64,000 nucleotides of DNA from Parerythrobacter lacustris (GCF_024626475.1 NZ_JANKHH010000001.1:186001-250000), one strand, 5' to 3'; positions 7,931 to 16,007 are shown, counted from the first letter of the stretch. The notes: a model not told the origin generated them from the sequence alone. Program-made: numbers and translations.

Positions 7931-8131
7931 GTGGCCTCACCGAAGAAAAAGGCATTCGCGCTCCGGCTCGATCCTGCGGTCCACGCAGCAATCGAGCGGC
8001 TGGCCGCCGACGAGCTGCGCAGCGCAAATGCCGAAATCGAAATCCTGCTGCGCGAGGCGTTGAAAGCGCGCGGGATTACTGTGGACCGGGGCAGCCGCGC
8101 CAAGCGTGGTCGACCACCGAAGGGAGAATAG
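7931..8131 (+). CDS. Arc/MetJ-type ribbon-helix-helix protein
   Basis: A 66-residue basic protein with a GTG start. [40 protein letters not shown] reads as the beta strand plus two helices of a ribbon-helix-helix DNA-binding domain of the Arc class, followed by a basic tail ([12 protein letters not shown]). RHH proteins dimerise and bind short palindromes, often their own promoter. It lies 24 bp after the SPFH gene and 3 bp before the next gene. No toxin-like partner is adjacent, so a toxin-antitoxin role is not supported. An autoregulator acting at 6948-6979 is plausible inference. Confidence 0.8.
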   Translation: MASPKKKAFALRLDPAVHAAIERLAADELRSANAEIEILLREALKARGITVDRGSRAKRGRPPKGE

Positions 8132-8134
8132 GAC

Positions 8135-8404
8135 ATGCTGCACAAATTCTTCGAACCGGGTGACTGGTTCTCCGCCAAGACCCATGGCTATGGCGCAGGC
8201 CTGCCGGTTGCGTGGCAGGGCTGGGTATTGCTGGCATCCTACCTCGGTGTGATGCTCGGCTTCGGACTGCTGGCGGAGAGCGGCACATTCGCCAACATCG
8301 CCATTGCCGTGGCCGGGATCGTAGTCGCGACGGCCCTCCTCGTGCTGGTCGCAAAGCACCGCACGCGCGGGGGATGGCGCTGGCGCAACGGCGAGCGCGG
8401 CTGA
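8135..8404 (+). CDS. Small two-helix membrane protein, unknown function
   Basis: An 89-residue protein with two predicted transmembrane helices, about residues 28-46 ([18 protein letters not shown]) and 53-73 ([20 protein letters not shown]), and a basic C-terminus ([15 protein letters not shown]). The start ATG lies 3 bp after the RHH stop, with GGAGAATAGGAC as ribosome binding region, so it is the third gene of the SPFH operon. No family recognised. Its position suggests it works with the SPFH protein in the inner membrane, by inference only. Confidence 0.75.
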   Translation: MLHKFFEPGDWFSAKTHGYGAGLPVAWQGWVLLASYLGVMLGFGLLAESGTFANIAIAVAGIVVATALLVLVAKHRTRGGWRWRNGERG

Positions 8405-8457
8405 CCCGCCTTGCAGGCTTAGCAGGCCATTAACCCTTTGGCGCTATCGCGGGAGGC

Positions 8458-9438
8458 ATGGAAAACCCCGTCTTCCCGGTCGAATCGCGCCGCGTCTCGC
8501 GGCTGCTGATCGCTGTCGCCGCGCTGGCCGTTGCCGCGATCCCTGCCGCTACCGCCTTCGCCCAGTCGAGTGCCCCCTTCACCGTGGTGGAAACCGGGCG
8601 CGGCTACGCCCAGTTGCAAGACGCGGTCAACGCCATCGGCAACGGCAGCGGGACGATCTCGATCGCCAGCGGCACGCATCGCCAGTGCGCGGTGCAACAG
8701 GGCGGCAGCATTGCCTATCTCGCCGCCGAGCCGGGTCGCGCCGTGTTCGACGGGGTGACCTGCGAAGGCAAGGCGGCGCTGGTGCTGCGCGGGCGCGAGG
8801 CTAGCGTATCTGGCCTCGTCTTCCGGCGTATGGCGGTGCCCGATTTCAACGGCGCGGGGATCCGGCTCGAACAGGGCAATCTCACCGTGTCGCAAAGCTG
8901 GTTCGCCGACAGCCAGCAAGGCATTTTGACCGGCAACGACGCCAACGGACGGATCGTGATCGACAAGTCGACCTTCTCCGGCCTCGGCACCTGCGAGGGT
9001 TCGGGCGGCTGCGCGCATTCGATCTACATCGGCGACTACGGCCAGCTGCGCGTCACCCGCAGCCGGTTCGAGAAGGGCGCGGGCGGTCACTACGTCAAGG
9101 CGCGCGCCGCGCGGGTCGAGATCGCTGCCTCGAGCTTCGACGACAGCGCGGGCCAGAACACCAATTACATGATCGACCTGCCAGCGGGCGCGACCGGGCA
9201 GATCACCAACAACTGGTTCGTCCAGGGGCGCAGCAAGGAGAATTACTCCGCCTTCATCGCGCTCGGCGCGGAAGACCGGTTGCATCCGTCGGACGGATTG
9301 CTGGTGGCGGGCAACGACGCGCGGCTGGTGCCCAACCTCAGCCGCGAAACGGTGTTCCTTGCCGACTGGAGCGGGGCGGACATCGAGCTTGGCCCGAACA
9401 CCCTCGGCGCGGGGCTCAAGCGCTTCGAACGGCGTTAG
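8458..9438 (+). CDS. Exported right-handed beta-helix repeat protein
   Basis: A 326-residue protein with an N-terminal signal region (SRLLIAVAALAVAAIPAATAFA, cleavage after FAQ at about residue 37). The mature part opens with YAQLQDAVNAIGNGSGTISIASG, the usual start of pectate-lyase-fold proteins, and then shows regularly spaced strands (VSGLVFRRM, LTVSQSWFADSQQG, IVIDKSTFSGLG, LRVTRSRFEKG, VEIAASSFDDS, ITNNWFVQGR). Such proteins often bind or cleave polysaccharides, but no catalytic residues are evident. GGGAGG lies just before the ATG. Its stop overlaps the stop of the convergent Sel1 gene. Probably periplasmic or secreted; substrate unknown. Confidence 0.8.
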   Translation: MENPVFPVESRRVSRLLIAVAALAVAAIPAATAFAQSSAPFTVVETGRGYAQLQDAVNAIGNGSGTISIASGTHRQCAVQQGGSIAYLAAEPGRAVFDGVTCEGKAALVLRGREASVSGLVFRRMAVPDFNGAGIRLEQGNLTVSQSWFADSQQGILTGNDANGRIVIDKSTFSGLGTCEGSGGCAHSIYIGDYGQLRVTRSRFEKGAGGHYVKARAARVEIAASSFDDSAGQNTNYMIDLPAGATGQITNNWFVQGRSKENYSAFIALGAEDRLHPSDGLLVAGNDARLVPNLSRETVFLADWSGADIELGPNTLGAGLKRFERR

Positions 9439-10154
9439 TTCGCTTCGGGTTTGTAGTCCCGCCACGGGGTGAACTGCGCTTCGTAGCCGTACTCGGTGGC
9501 GATTGCGTTGGCGCGCTTATTGATCGCGTGAACCTCGTCGTCGTTCAGGCCATAGCTGATCTTCTGAAAGTTGGCCGACGCCACCATGTCGCCGGCCGAC
9601 AGGGCGACCAGCCACAACGCCATCGCCTCGACCTTGTCCTGCGGCACCCCTTGTCCTTCCAGATGGAGCACGCCGAGGCCCTGAAGCCCGTGGGCATTGC
9701 CCTTGCGCGCGGCCATCTCGTAGTTCCGCCGCGCTTCAGCGAAATCCTGCGGCAAACCCTTGCCTGCGGCAAGCATCACCGCGAGGCTCGCCATGGCACC
9801 GGTATTGCCCTGATCGGCTGCCTTGCGAAACAGCTCGACCGCCTGCTCGGGACTGCCTTCGACCGCACCGCTATCGATCATGATGCCCAGCCGCCATTGC
9901 GCATAAGGGTCGCCGCGATCGGCGGCCATCCGGTAGTAAGTCGCTGCCGTAGCCGGATTGGCCGCGACATCCTGTCCCTTCTCATAAGACATTCCGAGGA
10001 AGGTCATCGCTTCCACATCGCCGGCATCGGCCGCTTGCCGGATAAGCTCGATGGCTTCGCCCATCTTGCCCTGTTCGATCAGCGCCAGCGCATCCTCGCG
10101 CGGCGAGTTGGCGAGCAGAAGCAAGGCCGAAGCGGCGATCAGCAGGCGTTGCAT
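9435..10154 (-). CDS. Exported Sel1-repeat protein
   Basis: A 239-residue protein with a short signal (MQRLLIAASALLLLANS) and about four or five Sel1-like repeats of 36 residues. Clear units are AGDVEAMTFLGMSYEKGQDVAANPATAATYYRMA, RGDPYAQWRLGIMIDSG, QGNTGAMASLAVMLAAGKGLPQDFAEARR and KGNAHGLQGLGVLHLEGQGVPQD. These alpha-solenoids mediate protein-protein contacts, commonly in the periplasm. The C-terminal about 45 residues (YGLNDDEVHAINKRANAIATEY) are not repeat-like. The stop codon overlaps the beta-helix gene's stop. The exact role is unknown. Confidence 0.85.
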   Translation of the reverse strand: MQRLLIAASALLLLANSPREDALALIEQGKMGEAIELIRQAADAGDVEAMTFLGMSYEKGQDVAANPATAATYYRMAADRGDPYAQWRLGIMIDSGAVEGSPEQAVELFRKAADQGNTGAMASLAVMLAAGKGLPQDFAEARRNYEMAARKGNAHGLQGLGVLHLEGQGVPQDKVEAMALWLVALSAGDMVASANFQKISYGLNDDEVHAINKRANAIATEYGYEAQFTPWRDYKPEAN

Positions 10155-10239
10155 CGTATCCTATCCTCCGGTCCCGTCAGCGGCGTTGTATGCGCCCATG
10201 CATTATCGGCTCTGCGCCGTTCCTGAACGCAAACCGTTG

Positions 10240-11274
10240 TTACAGCAAGTGGCCCGACCTGTCGCGCTTGGTCGCAAGGTAATGCGCGTTGTGCGGATTG
10301 TCCGGTAGCTTGTGGGGCACGCGTTCGGCAACCGTCACTCCCGCCGATTCGAGCGCGGCGACCTTGGCCGGGTTGTTGGTCATCAGCCGGATTTCGCGCA
10401 CGCCGAGCAGCTCGAGCATGCGCGCTGCCACCGGGAAGTCGCGCGCTTCGTCGGGCAGGCCGAGGCGGCGGTTGGCGTCGACCGTGTCGAACCCCTGATC
10501 CTGCAGGCGATAGGCGCGCAGCTTGTTGATCAGCCCGATCCCGCGCCCTTCCTGCCGCAGGTAGAGCAGCACGCCCCAGCCCCCCGCTTGTGCTTCGCCC
10601 GCTATGGCATGCAGCGCCGCATCGAGCTGCGGGCCGCAATCGCATTTGAGGCTCGAAAAGATATCGCCGGTCAGGCATTCGGAATGCAGGCGCACCAGTG
10701 GGGTGCGTTCGGACGATTGCCGCCCGATCACCAGCGCCACGTGTTCGCGCAGGTCGTCGGCGCTGCGAAAGGCGACGATCTCCGCCTCCTCGTTGGCCGC
10801 GATGGGCAGGCGCGCGCGGGTGGCGATGAACAGCCGCTCGACTTCCGACCATTCGCGCAAATCGCTCGCTGCCAGCACCTCGGCCTCCCCGGCACCCTCC
10901 GGATCGACGAGAAAGGCCGGCAGGATCCCCGCGATCCGCGCCAGCTCCATCGCGGTCGCAGCCGCTTCGGGCCATTCGAGGGCCGAAGCGATGAACGGTC
11001 CCTTGAACGGATTGGCCATATCGAGCGCCGGATCGGCGATCGGCATTGCCGAGCCCAGGGCAAACCTTTCGGCCCCACGGATCAGCACCGGGGCATGCGG
11101 CTCGGCGGCCTCGCGCTGGTTGGCAAGCTTGAGCGTCGCGGCGCGCGCGGCGGAAATGAGCATGGTCTCGGAACTGGCGTCGCGCGCAATCGCGGTTTCG
11201 ACCGGAAACAGCGTCGGACCGTCTGCGAACGCGATCGGCCAGCCGTGCCGCAGGGCGTCGATCGCGCGCGCCAC
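10240..11274 (-). CDS. ribA: GTP cyclohydrolase II
   Basis: Catalyses the first step of riboflavin synthesis, opening GTP to a diaminopyrimidine with loss of formate. The GCHII domain (about residues 145-344) has the zinc motif SECLTGDIFSSLKCDCGPQ, the catalytic LYLRQEGRGIGL and TNNPAKVAAL. The first about 140 residues look like a degenerate DHBP-synthase-type domain, as in other alphaproteobacterial RibA proteins, so RibB activity is not expected. A GTG at 11274 is the first good start candidate (344 residues); no ATG lies nearby and the frame remains open into xth. It directly follows xth on the same strand. Confidence 0.9.
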   Translation of the reverse strand: MARAIDALRHGWPIAFADGPTLFPVETAIARDASSETMLISAARAATLKLANQREAAEPHAPVLIRGAERFALGSAMPIADPALDMANPFKGPFIASALEWPEAAATAMELARIAGILPAFLVDPEGAGEAEVLAASDLREWSEVERLFIATRARLPIAANEEAEIVAFRSADDLREHVALVIGRQSSERTPLVRLHSECLTGDIFSSLKCDCGPQLDAALHAIAGEAQAGGWGVLLYLRQEGRGIGLINKLRAYRLQDQGFDTVDANRRLGLPDEARDFPVAARMLELLGVREIRLMTNNPAKVAALESAGVTVAERVPHKLPDNPHNAHYLATKRDRSGHLL

Positions 11275-11315
11275 CCGGCGTGCCGGCGAAGCCGGGGGCG
11301 AAGGCGCGGCTGCGC

Positions 11316-12110
11316 TCAGAGATCGAACTCCGTCGTCAGCGGGATGTGGTCGCTCGGCCTGTCCCAGTCGCGCGCATCCTCGAACACGCGGTGCCCGATC
11401 GCCTGTCTGGCGAGCTCCGGGCTGGCCCACATATGGTCGAGCCGCCTTCCCCGGTCCCCGTCGCGCCAGTTCTTCGCGCGGTAGCTCCACCAGCTGTAAT
11501 AGCGTTCGGGATCGCGGATATGCTCGCGCCCGATGTCGGACCAGCCATGCGCATCCCGGAACCTCTGCAGCGTATCCACTTCGATCGGCGTGTGGCTGAC
11601 CACCTTGAGCAATTGCTTGTGATTCCACACGTCGCTCTCGAGCGGGGCGATGTTGAAATCGCCGACGATCAGCGTGGGCCGGTCGACCTTGTCGGCCCAA
11701 CGGGTCATTCGCTCGAGGAAATCGAGCTTCTGACCGAACTTCGGATTGATCGCGCGGTCGGGCTCGTCTCCGCCGGCGGGAATATAGACGTTCTCGAGGA
11801 TCATCCCCCTGCCCGGCCCGAGCAGCTCGACCCCGACATGGCGCGCCTCGCCATTGTCCTGCCAGTCATGCCGGGAAAACTCGGCGAGGGGGATGCGGCT
11901 GACGGTCGCCACCCCATGATAGCCCTTCTGCCCATGCACCGCGAAATGCTCGTACCCCAGCGCGCGGAACGCATCGTAAGGAAACTGCGGTTCCTGGCAC
12001 TTTATCTCCTGCAGGCACAATACGTCGGGCGATTGCTCCTGAATGAAGCGTTCGACGATAGGCATCCGCAGGCGGACTGAGTTGATGTTCCAGGTGGTGA
12101 TCGTGACCAT
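11316..12110 (-). CDS. xthA: Exodeoxyribonuclease III
   Basis: A 264-residue AP endonuclease / 3' exonuclease of base-excision repair, normal length. MVTITTWNINSVRLRM at the N-terminus, CLQEIKCQE (catalytic Glu), IVGDFNIAP (metal Asp/Asn) and the C-terminal WDRPSDHIPL (catalytic Asp-His) are all intact. The ATG at 12110 opens directly into the conserved core; the frame extends 36 nt further upstream. Pairing with ribA is a common arrangement in related genomes and probably an operon. Divergent from the alkaline phosphatase gene. Confidence 0.95.
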   Translation of the reverse strand: MVTITTWNINSVRLRMPIVERFIQEQSPDVLCLQEIKCQEPQFPYDAFRALGYEHFAVHGQKGYHGVATVSRIPLAEFSRHDWQDNGEARHVGVELLGPGRGMILENVYIPAGGDEPDRAINPKFGQKLDFLERMTRWADKVDRPTLIVGDFNIAPLESDVWNHKQLLKVVSHTPIEVDTLQRFRDAHGWSDIGREHIRDPERYYSWWSYRAKNWRDGDRGRRLDHMWASPELARQAIGHRVFEDARDWDRPSDHIPLTTEFDL

Positions 12111-12214
12111 GCGGGCTGCTTTAGGTGGCACAATCCGCGCCAGCAAGGCAGTGCAACATTGCGGTCATGACAAATCGTCATACCATTCACTGCAACATAG
12201 ACTTGGAGGCATCG

Positions 12215-13666
12215 ATGCAGCGCACCACCAATCTGATCGCCATGGCCGCCTGCCTTGCCGTGCCGCTGGGGACTTTGGCCATTCCGGCCGCTGCCCAGGA
12301 CGGCGGCTCGCCGCGATCTGCGACTGACCAGACACCGGCACCGCGCGCGAAGAACGTAATCCTCTTCATCGGCGACGGGATGGGGGTATCCACGGTCACG
12401 GCGGCGCGCATCTATGCCGGCCAGAAGCTGGGCCAGACCGGTGAGGAATATGTTCTGCCATTCGAGACATTCCAGAATGTCGCGCTGGTCAAGACCTATA
12501 ACACCAATGCGCAGGTGCCCGACAGTGCCGGAACCGCGAGCGCGATGCACACCGGCGTCAAGACGAAGATCGGCGTGCTCGGATACGGTCCAGAGATCAC
12601 TACCGGAGATTGCGCCTCGGCCGTGGGCCGCGAGCTGCCGTTGCTGGGTGCCGAAGCTACCGAGCGCGGGCTTGGATTGGGCATCGTCAGCACCGCGCGA
12701 ATCACCCACGCGACGCCTGCGGCGGTCTATGCGCACAGCGTGTCGCGCGACTGGGAAGCCGACGCGGCCATCCCCGAAGGGCAACGCGGGATCGGCTGCG
12801 AGGATATCGCCAGCCAGCTGGTCAATGCGCGCTTCGATGTCGCGCTGGGCGGCGGCAAGGCGGCATTCTTCGGCAAGGCGAACGGCGGCCAGCGACTTGT
12901 CGAGTCGGCAGACTTGCCCGGCGCGTGGCAGGCGGCGAGCGGGGGCACCTATGTCCAGACCGCGCAAGAACTGGCGGCAGCCCCGACCGGCAAGCCGGTG
13001 CTCGGCCTGTTTGCGCCCAGCCACATGAGCTATATGGTCGACCGCCAGCCCGAAAGCAGCGAGCCCACCCTGACCGAAATGACCGAAGCGGCGGTCGGTC
13101 GCCTGAAGAGCGATCCCGACGGCTACTATCTGATGGTGGAAAGCGGGCGGATCGACCATGCGCACCACGCCGGGCAGGCCGGCTATGCGCTCGAGGAAGC
13201 GGTTGAATTCGCCCGGGCGATCCAATGGGCCCTCGATCATACCGATCCGGCGGAGACGCTGATCCTGGTCACCGCCGACCACAGCCATGTTTTTACCATC
13301 GCGGGCTATCCAAGGCGCGGCAACGATATCCTCGGCCATGTCATTCCGCCCGAAGGCGGGGGCGAGGATGGCGGCGATAGCGATGGCGGGCCGACGCTGG
13401 CGCGGGATGGCAAACCCTACACCACTTTGTCCTATGCCAACGGACCGGGCGCAGTGGCACACGATGCCGAGGAGGGGCGACCGATCCCCGAGACGGGGGT
13501 CCGGGCGTATCAGCAGGCAGCGGTCCCACTCGGCTCTGAAACCCATGCGGGCGAAGATGTGGCGCTTTATGCCAGCGGGCCGGGAGCGGAACGCGTGCGC
13601 GGGGAGATGGAGCAGAACCGGATACACGACGTGATCCGCGCCGCCTTTGGCTGGACCGATAGATAG
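12215..13666 (+). CDS. Secreted alkaline phosphatase (PhoA family)
   Basis: A 483-residue phosphomonoesterase of the alkaline phosphatase superfamily, exported by an N-terminal signal (NLIAMAACLAVPLGTLAIPAAAQ). Metal ligands and nucleophile are present: FIGDGMGVS, VPDSAGTASAMHTGVKT with nucleophilic Ser104 (precursor numbering), ESGRIDHAHHAG and TADHSHVF. The ATG at 12215 is preceded by TTGGAGGC. It should release phosphate from organic esters in the periplasm or outside. The upstream region has GTCAT half-sites at 12163 and 12176, 13 bp apart rather than the 11 expected of a Pho box, so PhoB control is uncertain. Confidence 0.93.
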   Translation: MQRTTNLIAMAACLAVPLGTLAIPAAAQDGGSPRSATDQTPAPRAKNVILFIGDGMGVSTVTAARIYAGQKLGQTGEEYVLPFETFQNVALVKTYNTNAQVPDSAGTASAMHTGVKTKIGVLGYGPEITTGDCASAVGRELPLLGAEATERGLGLGIVSTARITHATPAAVYAHSVSRDWEADAAIPEGQRGIGCEDIASQLVNARFDVALGGGKAAFFGKANGGQRLVESADLPGAWQAASGGTYVQTAQELAAAPTGKPVLGLFAPSHMSYMVDRQPESSEPTLTEMTEAAVGRLKSDPDGYYLMVESGRIDHAHHAGQAGYALEEAVEFARAIQWALDHTDPAETLILVTADHSHVFTIAGYPRRGNDILGHVIPPEGGGEDGGDSDGGPTLARDGKPYTTLSYANGPGAVAHDAEEGRPIPETGVRAYQQAAVPLGSETHAGEDVALYASGPGAERVRGEMEQNRIHDVIRAAFGWTDR

Positions 13667-13687
13667 AACCTGCCGCAAGCAGACCAC

Positions 13688-13724
13688 AAAAAACCCTCGT
13701 GCCGGGGGCATTGGCACGAGGGTT
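13688..13724 (-). terminator. Strong Rho-independent terminator (minus strand)
   Basis: CCCTCGTGCC (13694-13703) and GGCACGAGGG (13713-13722) form a perfect 10-bp stem with a 9-nt loop. On the minus strand the stem is followed by six T (13693-13688). In the plus direction only two T follow, so it ends minus-strand transcripts: lolA or the RNA candidate just upstream of it. Confidence 0.85.
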
Positions 13725-13811
13725 CCATGTTAGCGTTCGTCACGCTTGGACAAAGCGGCCTGTTAAAGGAGGCTGAGGCAACAGGGGGGAAACCCGCCTC
13801 CGACCGCTTTG
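13688..13811 (-). ncRNA. Candidate structured RNA with pseudoknot, between lolA and its terminator
   Basis: This interval lies downstream of the lolA stop. P1 pairs 13751-13758 (CAAAGCGG) with 13804-13811 (CCGCTTTG). Inside it, 13759-13764 (CCTGTT) pairs with 13780-13785 (AACAGG), and 13768-13773 (GGAGGC) pairs with 13796-13801 (GCCTCC). The last two cross, giving an H-type pseudoknot closed by an 8-bp stem. A further 5-bp hairpin (13732-13736 with 13742-13746) and the T6 terminator follow in minus orientation. It could be an independent small RNA or a structured lolA 3' UTR. I do not recognise a known family, and no promoter is convincing. Confidence 0.5.
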
Positions 13812-13902
13812 TTGATTACAAACTACGCCTCACGGCCTTGCTCGTGAATGAACAATCGCACGCGGCTTGTCGCATTCTTACAACGATCAGCCGCCGAAGC
13901 GA

Positions 13903-14559
13903 TCAGTTGGGGCGACGAGTGGTGCGGCGCGGATCGCGGTAGGTGAAAGTGCTGTCCGCCACCGCGACTCCGTAGCGGTGATTACGCAGCCGCACCGTGG
14001 TCCGGTTGTTCTGCGAATCGAGTGCGACCCAGTTGGTCAGCTGCAATCCGCCCGGCGCGCTGGAGCTGGGCACGAAGATCAGCGTGATCACGCCGTACTC
14101 GGGCTTGTTCGGATCCTTGACCTCGACGCTGACCACCTTGGGGTCGTTGGTCGGGACGAGGCGGCCATAGCGCTTCACGTCACGATTGGGATCGAGCAGC
14201 GCGCCGAGCGGCGAATTGCTGATCGGCCAGCGCTGGACCTGATTTACCTCATAATCGATCAGGGTGAGCGACTTGCCGTTCGAAACCAGCAGCATCGGCA
14301 CCCCCTTCTCGTACTGGAAGCGGATCTTGCCCGGGCGCTTGAGCGTGAGCTTACCGGCCACCGTCTGGCCCTGCCGGTCGGTCTGGGTGAAGTCCGCCGT
14401 CATGGTCGAGATCCCGCGCAGGGCGGTCACCGCTTTGTCGAGATCGCCCGCAGCCGCCACGGCGGGCGTGCTGGCGGTCATCGTGACAGCGGGGGCTCCA
14501 AGCGCCAGCGCGGCGGCAATCGCGCCGAGCAGCGGTTTCGATTTGAGTTTTGAGATCAT
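13903..14559 (-). CDS. lolA: Outer-membrane lipoprotein carrier protein LolA
   Basis: A 218-residue periplasmic chaperone that carries lipoproteins from LolCDE to the outer membrane. Signal peptide GAIAAALALGAPAVTMTASTPAVAAA; the mature part shows LolA hallmarks: LRGISTMTADFTQTDRQGQTVAGKLTLKRPGKIRFQYEKG, LVSNGKSLTLIDYEVNQV, and ITLIFVPSSSAPGGLQLTNWVALDSQNNRTTVRL. The ATG at 14559 is preferred because GGAG lies 7 nt upstream; the ATG at 14565 is only one base from it. A structured interval and a strong terminator follow. rpmG lies upstream on the same strand. Confidence 0.93.
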   Translation of the reverse strand: MISKLKSKPLLGAIAAALALGAPAVTMTASTPAVAAAGDLDKAVTALRGISTMTADFTQTDRQGQTVAGKLTLKRPGKIRFQYEKGVPMLLVSNGKSLTLIDYEVNQVQRWPISNSPLGALLDPNRDVKRYGRLVPTNDPKVVSVEVKDPNKPEYGVITLIFVPSSSAPGGLQLTNWVALDSQNNRTTVRLRNHRYGVAVADSTFTYRDPRRTTRRPN

Positions 14560-14629
14560 GTTCATGCTCCGTCATCTAGCGTCGGAGCGTTGAACGGTCA
14601 CTGAACTTTTGCGGTTCCCGCGGTTCAGC

Positions 14630-14797
14630 TTACTTGATCTTCGCTTCCTTGAACTCGACGTGCTTGCGCACGACCGGGTCGTATTTGCGGAAGGTCATCT
14701 TTTCGGTGATGTTCCGCGGGTTCTTCTTGGTCACGTAGTAGAAGCCCGTATCGGCGGTCGAGACGAGCTTGATCTTGACGGTTGCGGGCTTCGCCAT
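14630..14797 (-). CDS. rpmG: 50S ribosomal protein L33
   Basis: A 55-residue basic protein, [20 protein letters not shown], then [21 protein letters not shown] and ending VEFKEAKIK, the standard long L33 form without zinc-binding cysteines. It is a component of the large ribosomal subunit. The ATG at 14797 is unambiguous. It stands alone between arfB and lolA, all on the minus strand. The gap after its stop contains CTGAAC...GTTCAG (14604-14627), a weak hairpin that might act as a terminator. Confidence 0.97.
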   Translation of the reverse strand: MAKPATVKIKLVSTADTGFYYVTKKNPRNITEKMTFRKYDPVVRKHVEFKEAKIK

Positions 14798-14930
14798 GGC
14801 GTTTTCCTAAAGATCGAAAGACCCGGTGTCCGGGCCGAAAAAATAAGGGCGGCGCGAAGTGCACCGCCATTCCGGCGCGGCCATTGGGCGAATCACCGCA
14901 AAAAGTCAAGCGCCCGGCGGGCAGGCCTGG

Positions 14931-15344
14931 CTACCAGTCGGACCGGCCTGGCTTGCCGCGCGCCGCCTTGATCTCTCCGCGCGCCTTCTTGTCTTTGATC
15001 CGCTCCGCCTTGGCGGCGCGCGAGACGCGCGTCTTCGTGCGTTTCCGCGGGGCGACCAGCGCTTCGGCGAGCAGTGCCAGCAGGCGTTCGCGCGCCGCAG
15101 CGCGGTTCTGTTCCTGCGTGCGGTATTCGTTGGCGGTAAGTACGATCTCGCCGCCCTTGGTCAGCTTGCTGCCCGCGATGTCCTTCAGGCGATGATATGC
15201 TTCCGGAGAAAGGCCGAGCTGGAACACGTCGACCCGCAGCTGCACCGCCGTTGCGACCTTGTTGACGTTTTGCCCGCCGGGTCCGGAGGAGGCGATGAAC
15301 TTCTCCTCGGCGATCTCCAGCGCCTTGTCCGCTACGGCACCCAC
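14931..15344 (-). CDS. arfB: Alternative ribosome-rescue factor ArfB (peptidyl-tRNA hydrolase)
   Basis: A 137-residue protein with the release-factor GGQ motif at residues 23-25 (SSGPGGQNVNKVATAVQLR) and a lysine/arginine-rich C-terminal tail (RKRTKTRVSRAAKAERIKDKK) that in this family inserts into the empty mRNA channel. It hydrolyses peptidyl-tRNA on stalled non-stop ribosomes. Start GTG at 15344, 6 bp after the stop of the pseudouridine synthase gene, so the two are co-transcribed. Length and tail match ArfB/YaeJ. Confidence 0.92.
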   Translation of the reverse strand: MGAVADKALEIAEEKFIASSGPGGQNVNKVATAVQLRVDVFQLGLSPEAYHRLKDIAGSKLTKGGEIVLTANEYRTQEQNRAAARERLLALLAEALVAPRKRTKTRVSRAAKAERIKDKKARGEIKAARGKPGRSDW

Positions 15345-15350
15345 GGCGGC

Positions 15351-16007
15351 CTACCCACCCTCGAAACCGAGCGCGGCGAAATCGGCGGGCAGCGGCGCAA
15401 GCGCCTCGATCGCCGGTTTGCTTTCGCGTTCCACGGTCAGGCCCGCCGCATGAAGCATTGCCCGCTTCACTCGCGGATCGGGCCTGCCATAGACCGGATC
15501 GCCCAGCAGCGGCACGCCCAGCCCCGCGAGCGCATGGATGCGGATCTGGTGGGTGCGCCCGGTCTCCGGGCGGAACTCGACCAGTGTCAGCCCATCGCGG
15601 GTTGCCAGCCTGCGCCAGTGAGTGACCGAGGGCTTACCCTTTCTGGCGGCGATCATCCGCCAGCCCTTCTCGGCGCTGCTGATCTTGCTCAGCGCAAGGG
15701 CGATTGTGCCGTCTGTGTCCTCAATCTCGCCGGCCAGGATGCCGAGATAGCGCTTGCCGACACGGCGCTCCTCGAACGCCCGCCCGAACCTGGCCAGCGC
15801 CTTGGAATTGCGCGCGAGCAGCAGGCAGCCCGAAGTATCGGTGTCGAGCCGGTGGACCGGCACCGGTGGTCGCTGGAAGCCGAGCTTCAACTGCTCGATG
15901 TGGTCTTCCAGGCTCGGCCCGCCCCTGCGCGGCTTGTCGATCGGTAGGCCGGCAGGCTTGTCGATCACCAGCGCTTCGCCGTCTTCGTAGAGGATGTCGA
16001 TCCTCAT
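15351..16007 (-). CDS. RluA-family pseudouridine synthase
   Basis: A 218-residue RNA pseudouridine synthase. The catalytic motif VHRLDTDTSGCLLLAR carries Asp55. YLGILAGEI, FRPETGRTHQIRIHALAGLGVPLLGDPVYG and MLHAAGL are typical of the RluA branch. There is no S4 domain, so it is the short RluA-like form and acts on rRNA or tRNA (target not predictable). The start overlaps the stop of pabBC by 4 bp (ATGA). It precedes arfB, giving a three-gene transcription unit. Confidence 0.93.
   Translation of the reverse strand: MRIDILYEDGEALVIDKPAGLPIDKPRRGGPSLEDHIEQLKLGFQRPPVPVHRLDTDTSGCLLLARNSKALARFGRAFEERRVGKRYLGILAGEIEDTDGTIALALSKISSAEKGWRMIAARKGKPSVTHWRRLATRDGLTLVEFRPETGRTHQIRIHALAGLGVPLLGDPVYGRPDPRVKRAMLHAAGLTVERESKPAIEALAPLPADFAALGFEGG

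Noticed and set aside
7931-8131. The RHH gene as the antitoxin of a toxin-antitoxin pair
   Set aside because: The neighbours are an SPFH protein and a two-helix membrane protein; there is no small RNase- or gyrase-toxin-like gene beside it.
10240-11700. ribA starting far upstream, overlapping xth by about 380 bp
   Set aside because: The open frame extends only because of GC-rich codon bias; xth is intact in its own frame, and homology-like sequence of RibA begins near 11274.
12162-12181. Possible Pho box before the alkaline phosphatase gene
   Set aside because: The two GTCAT half-sites are 13 bp apart instead of 11 and lack a well-placed -10, unlike the clear boxes at 29210 and 30680. Phosphate control remains possible but is not supported here.
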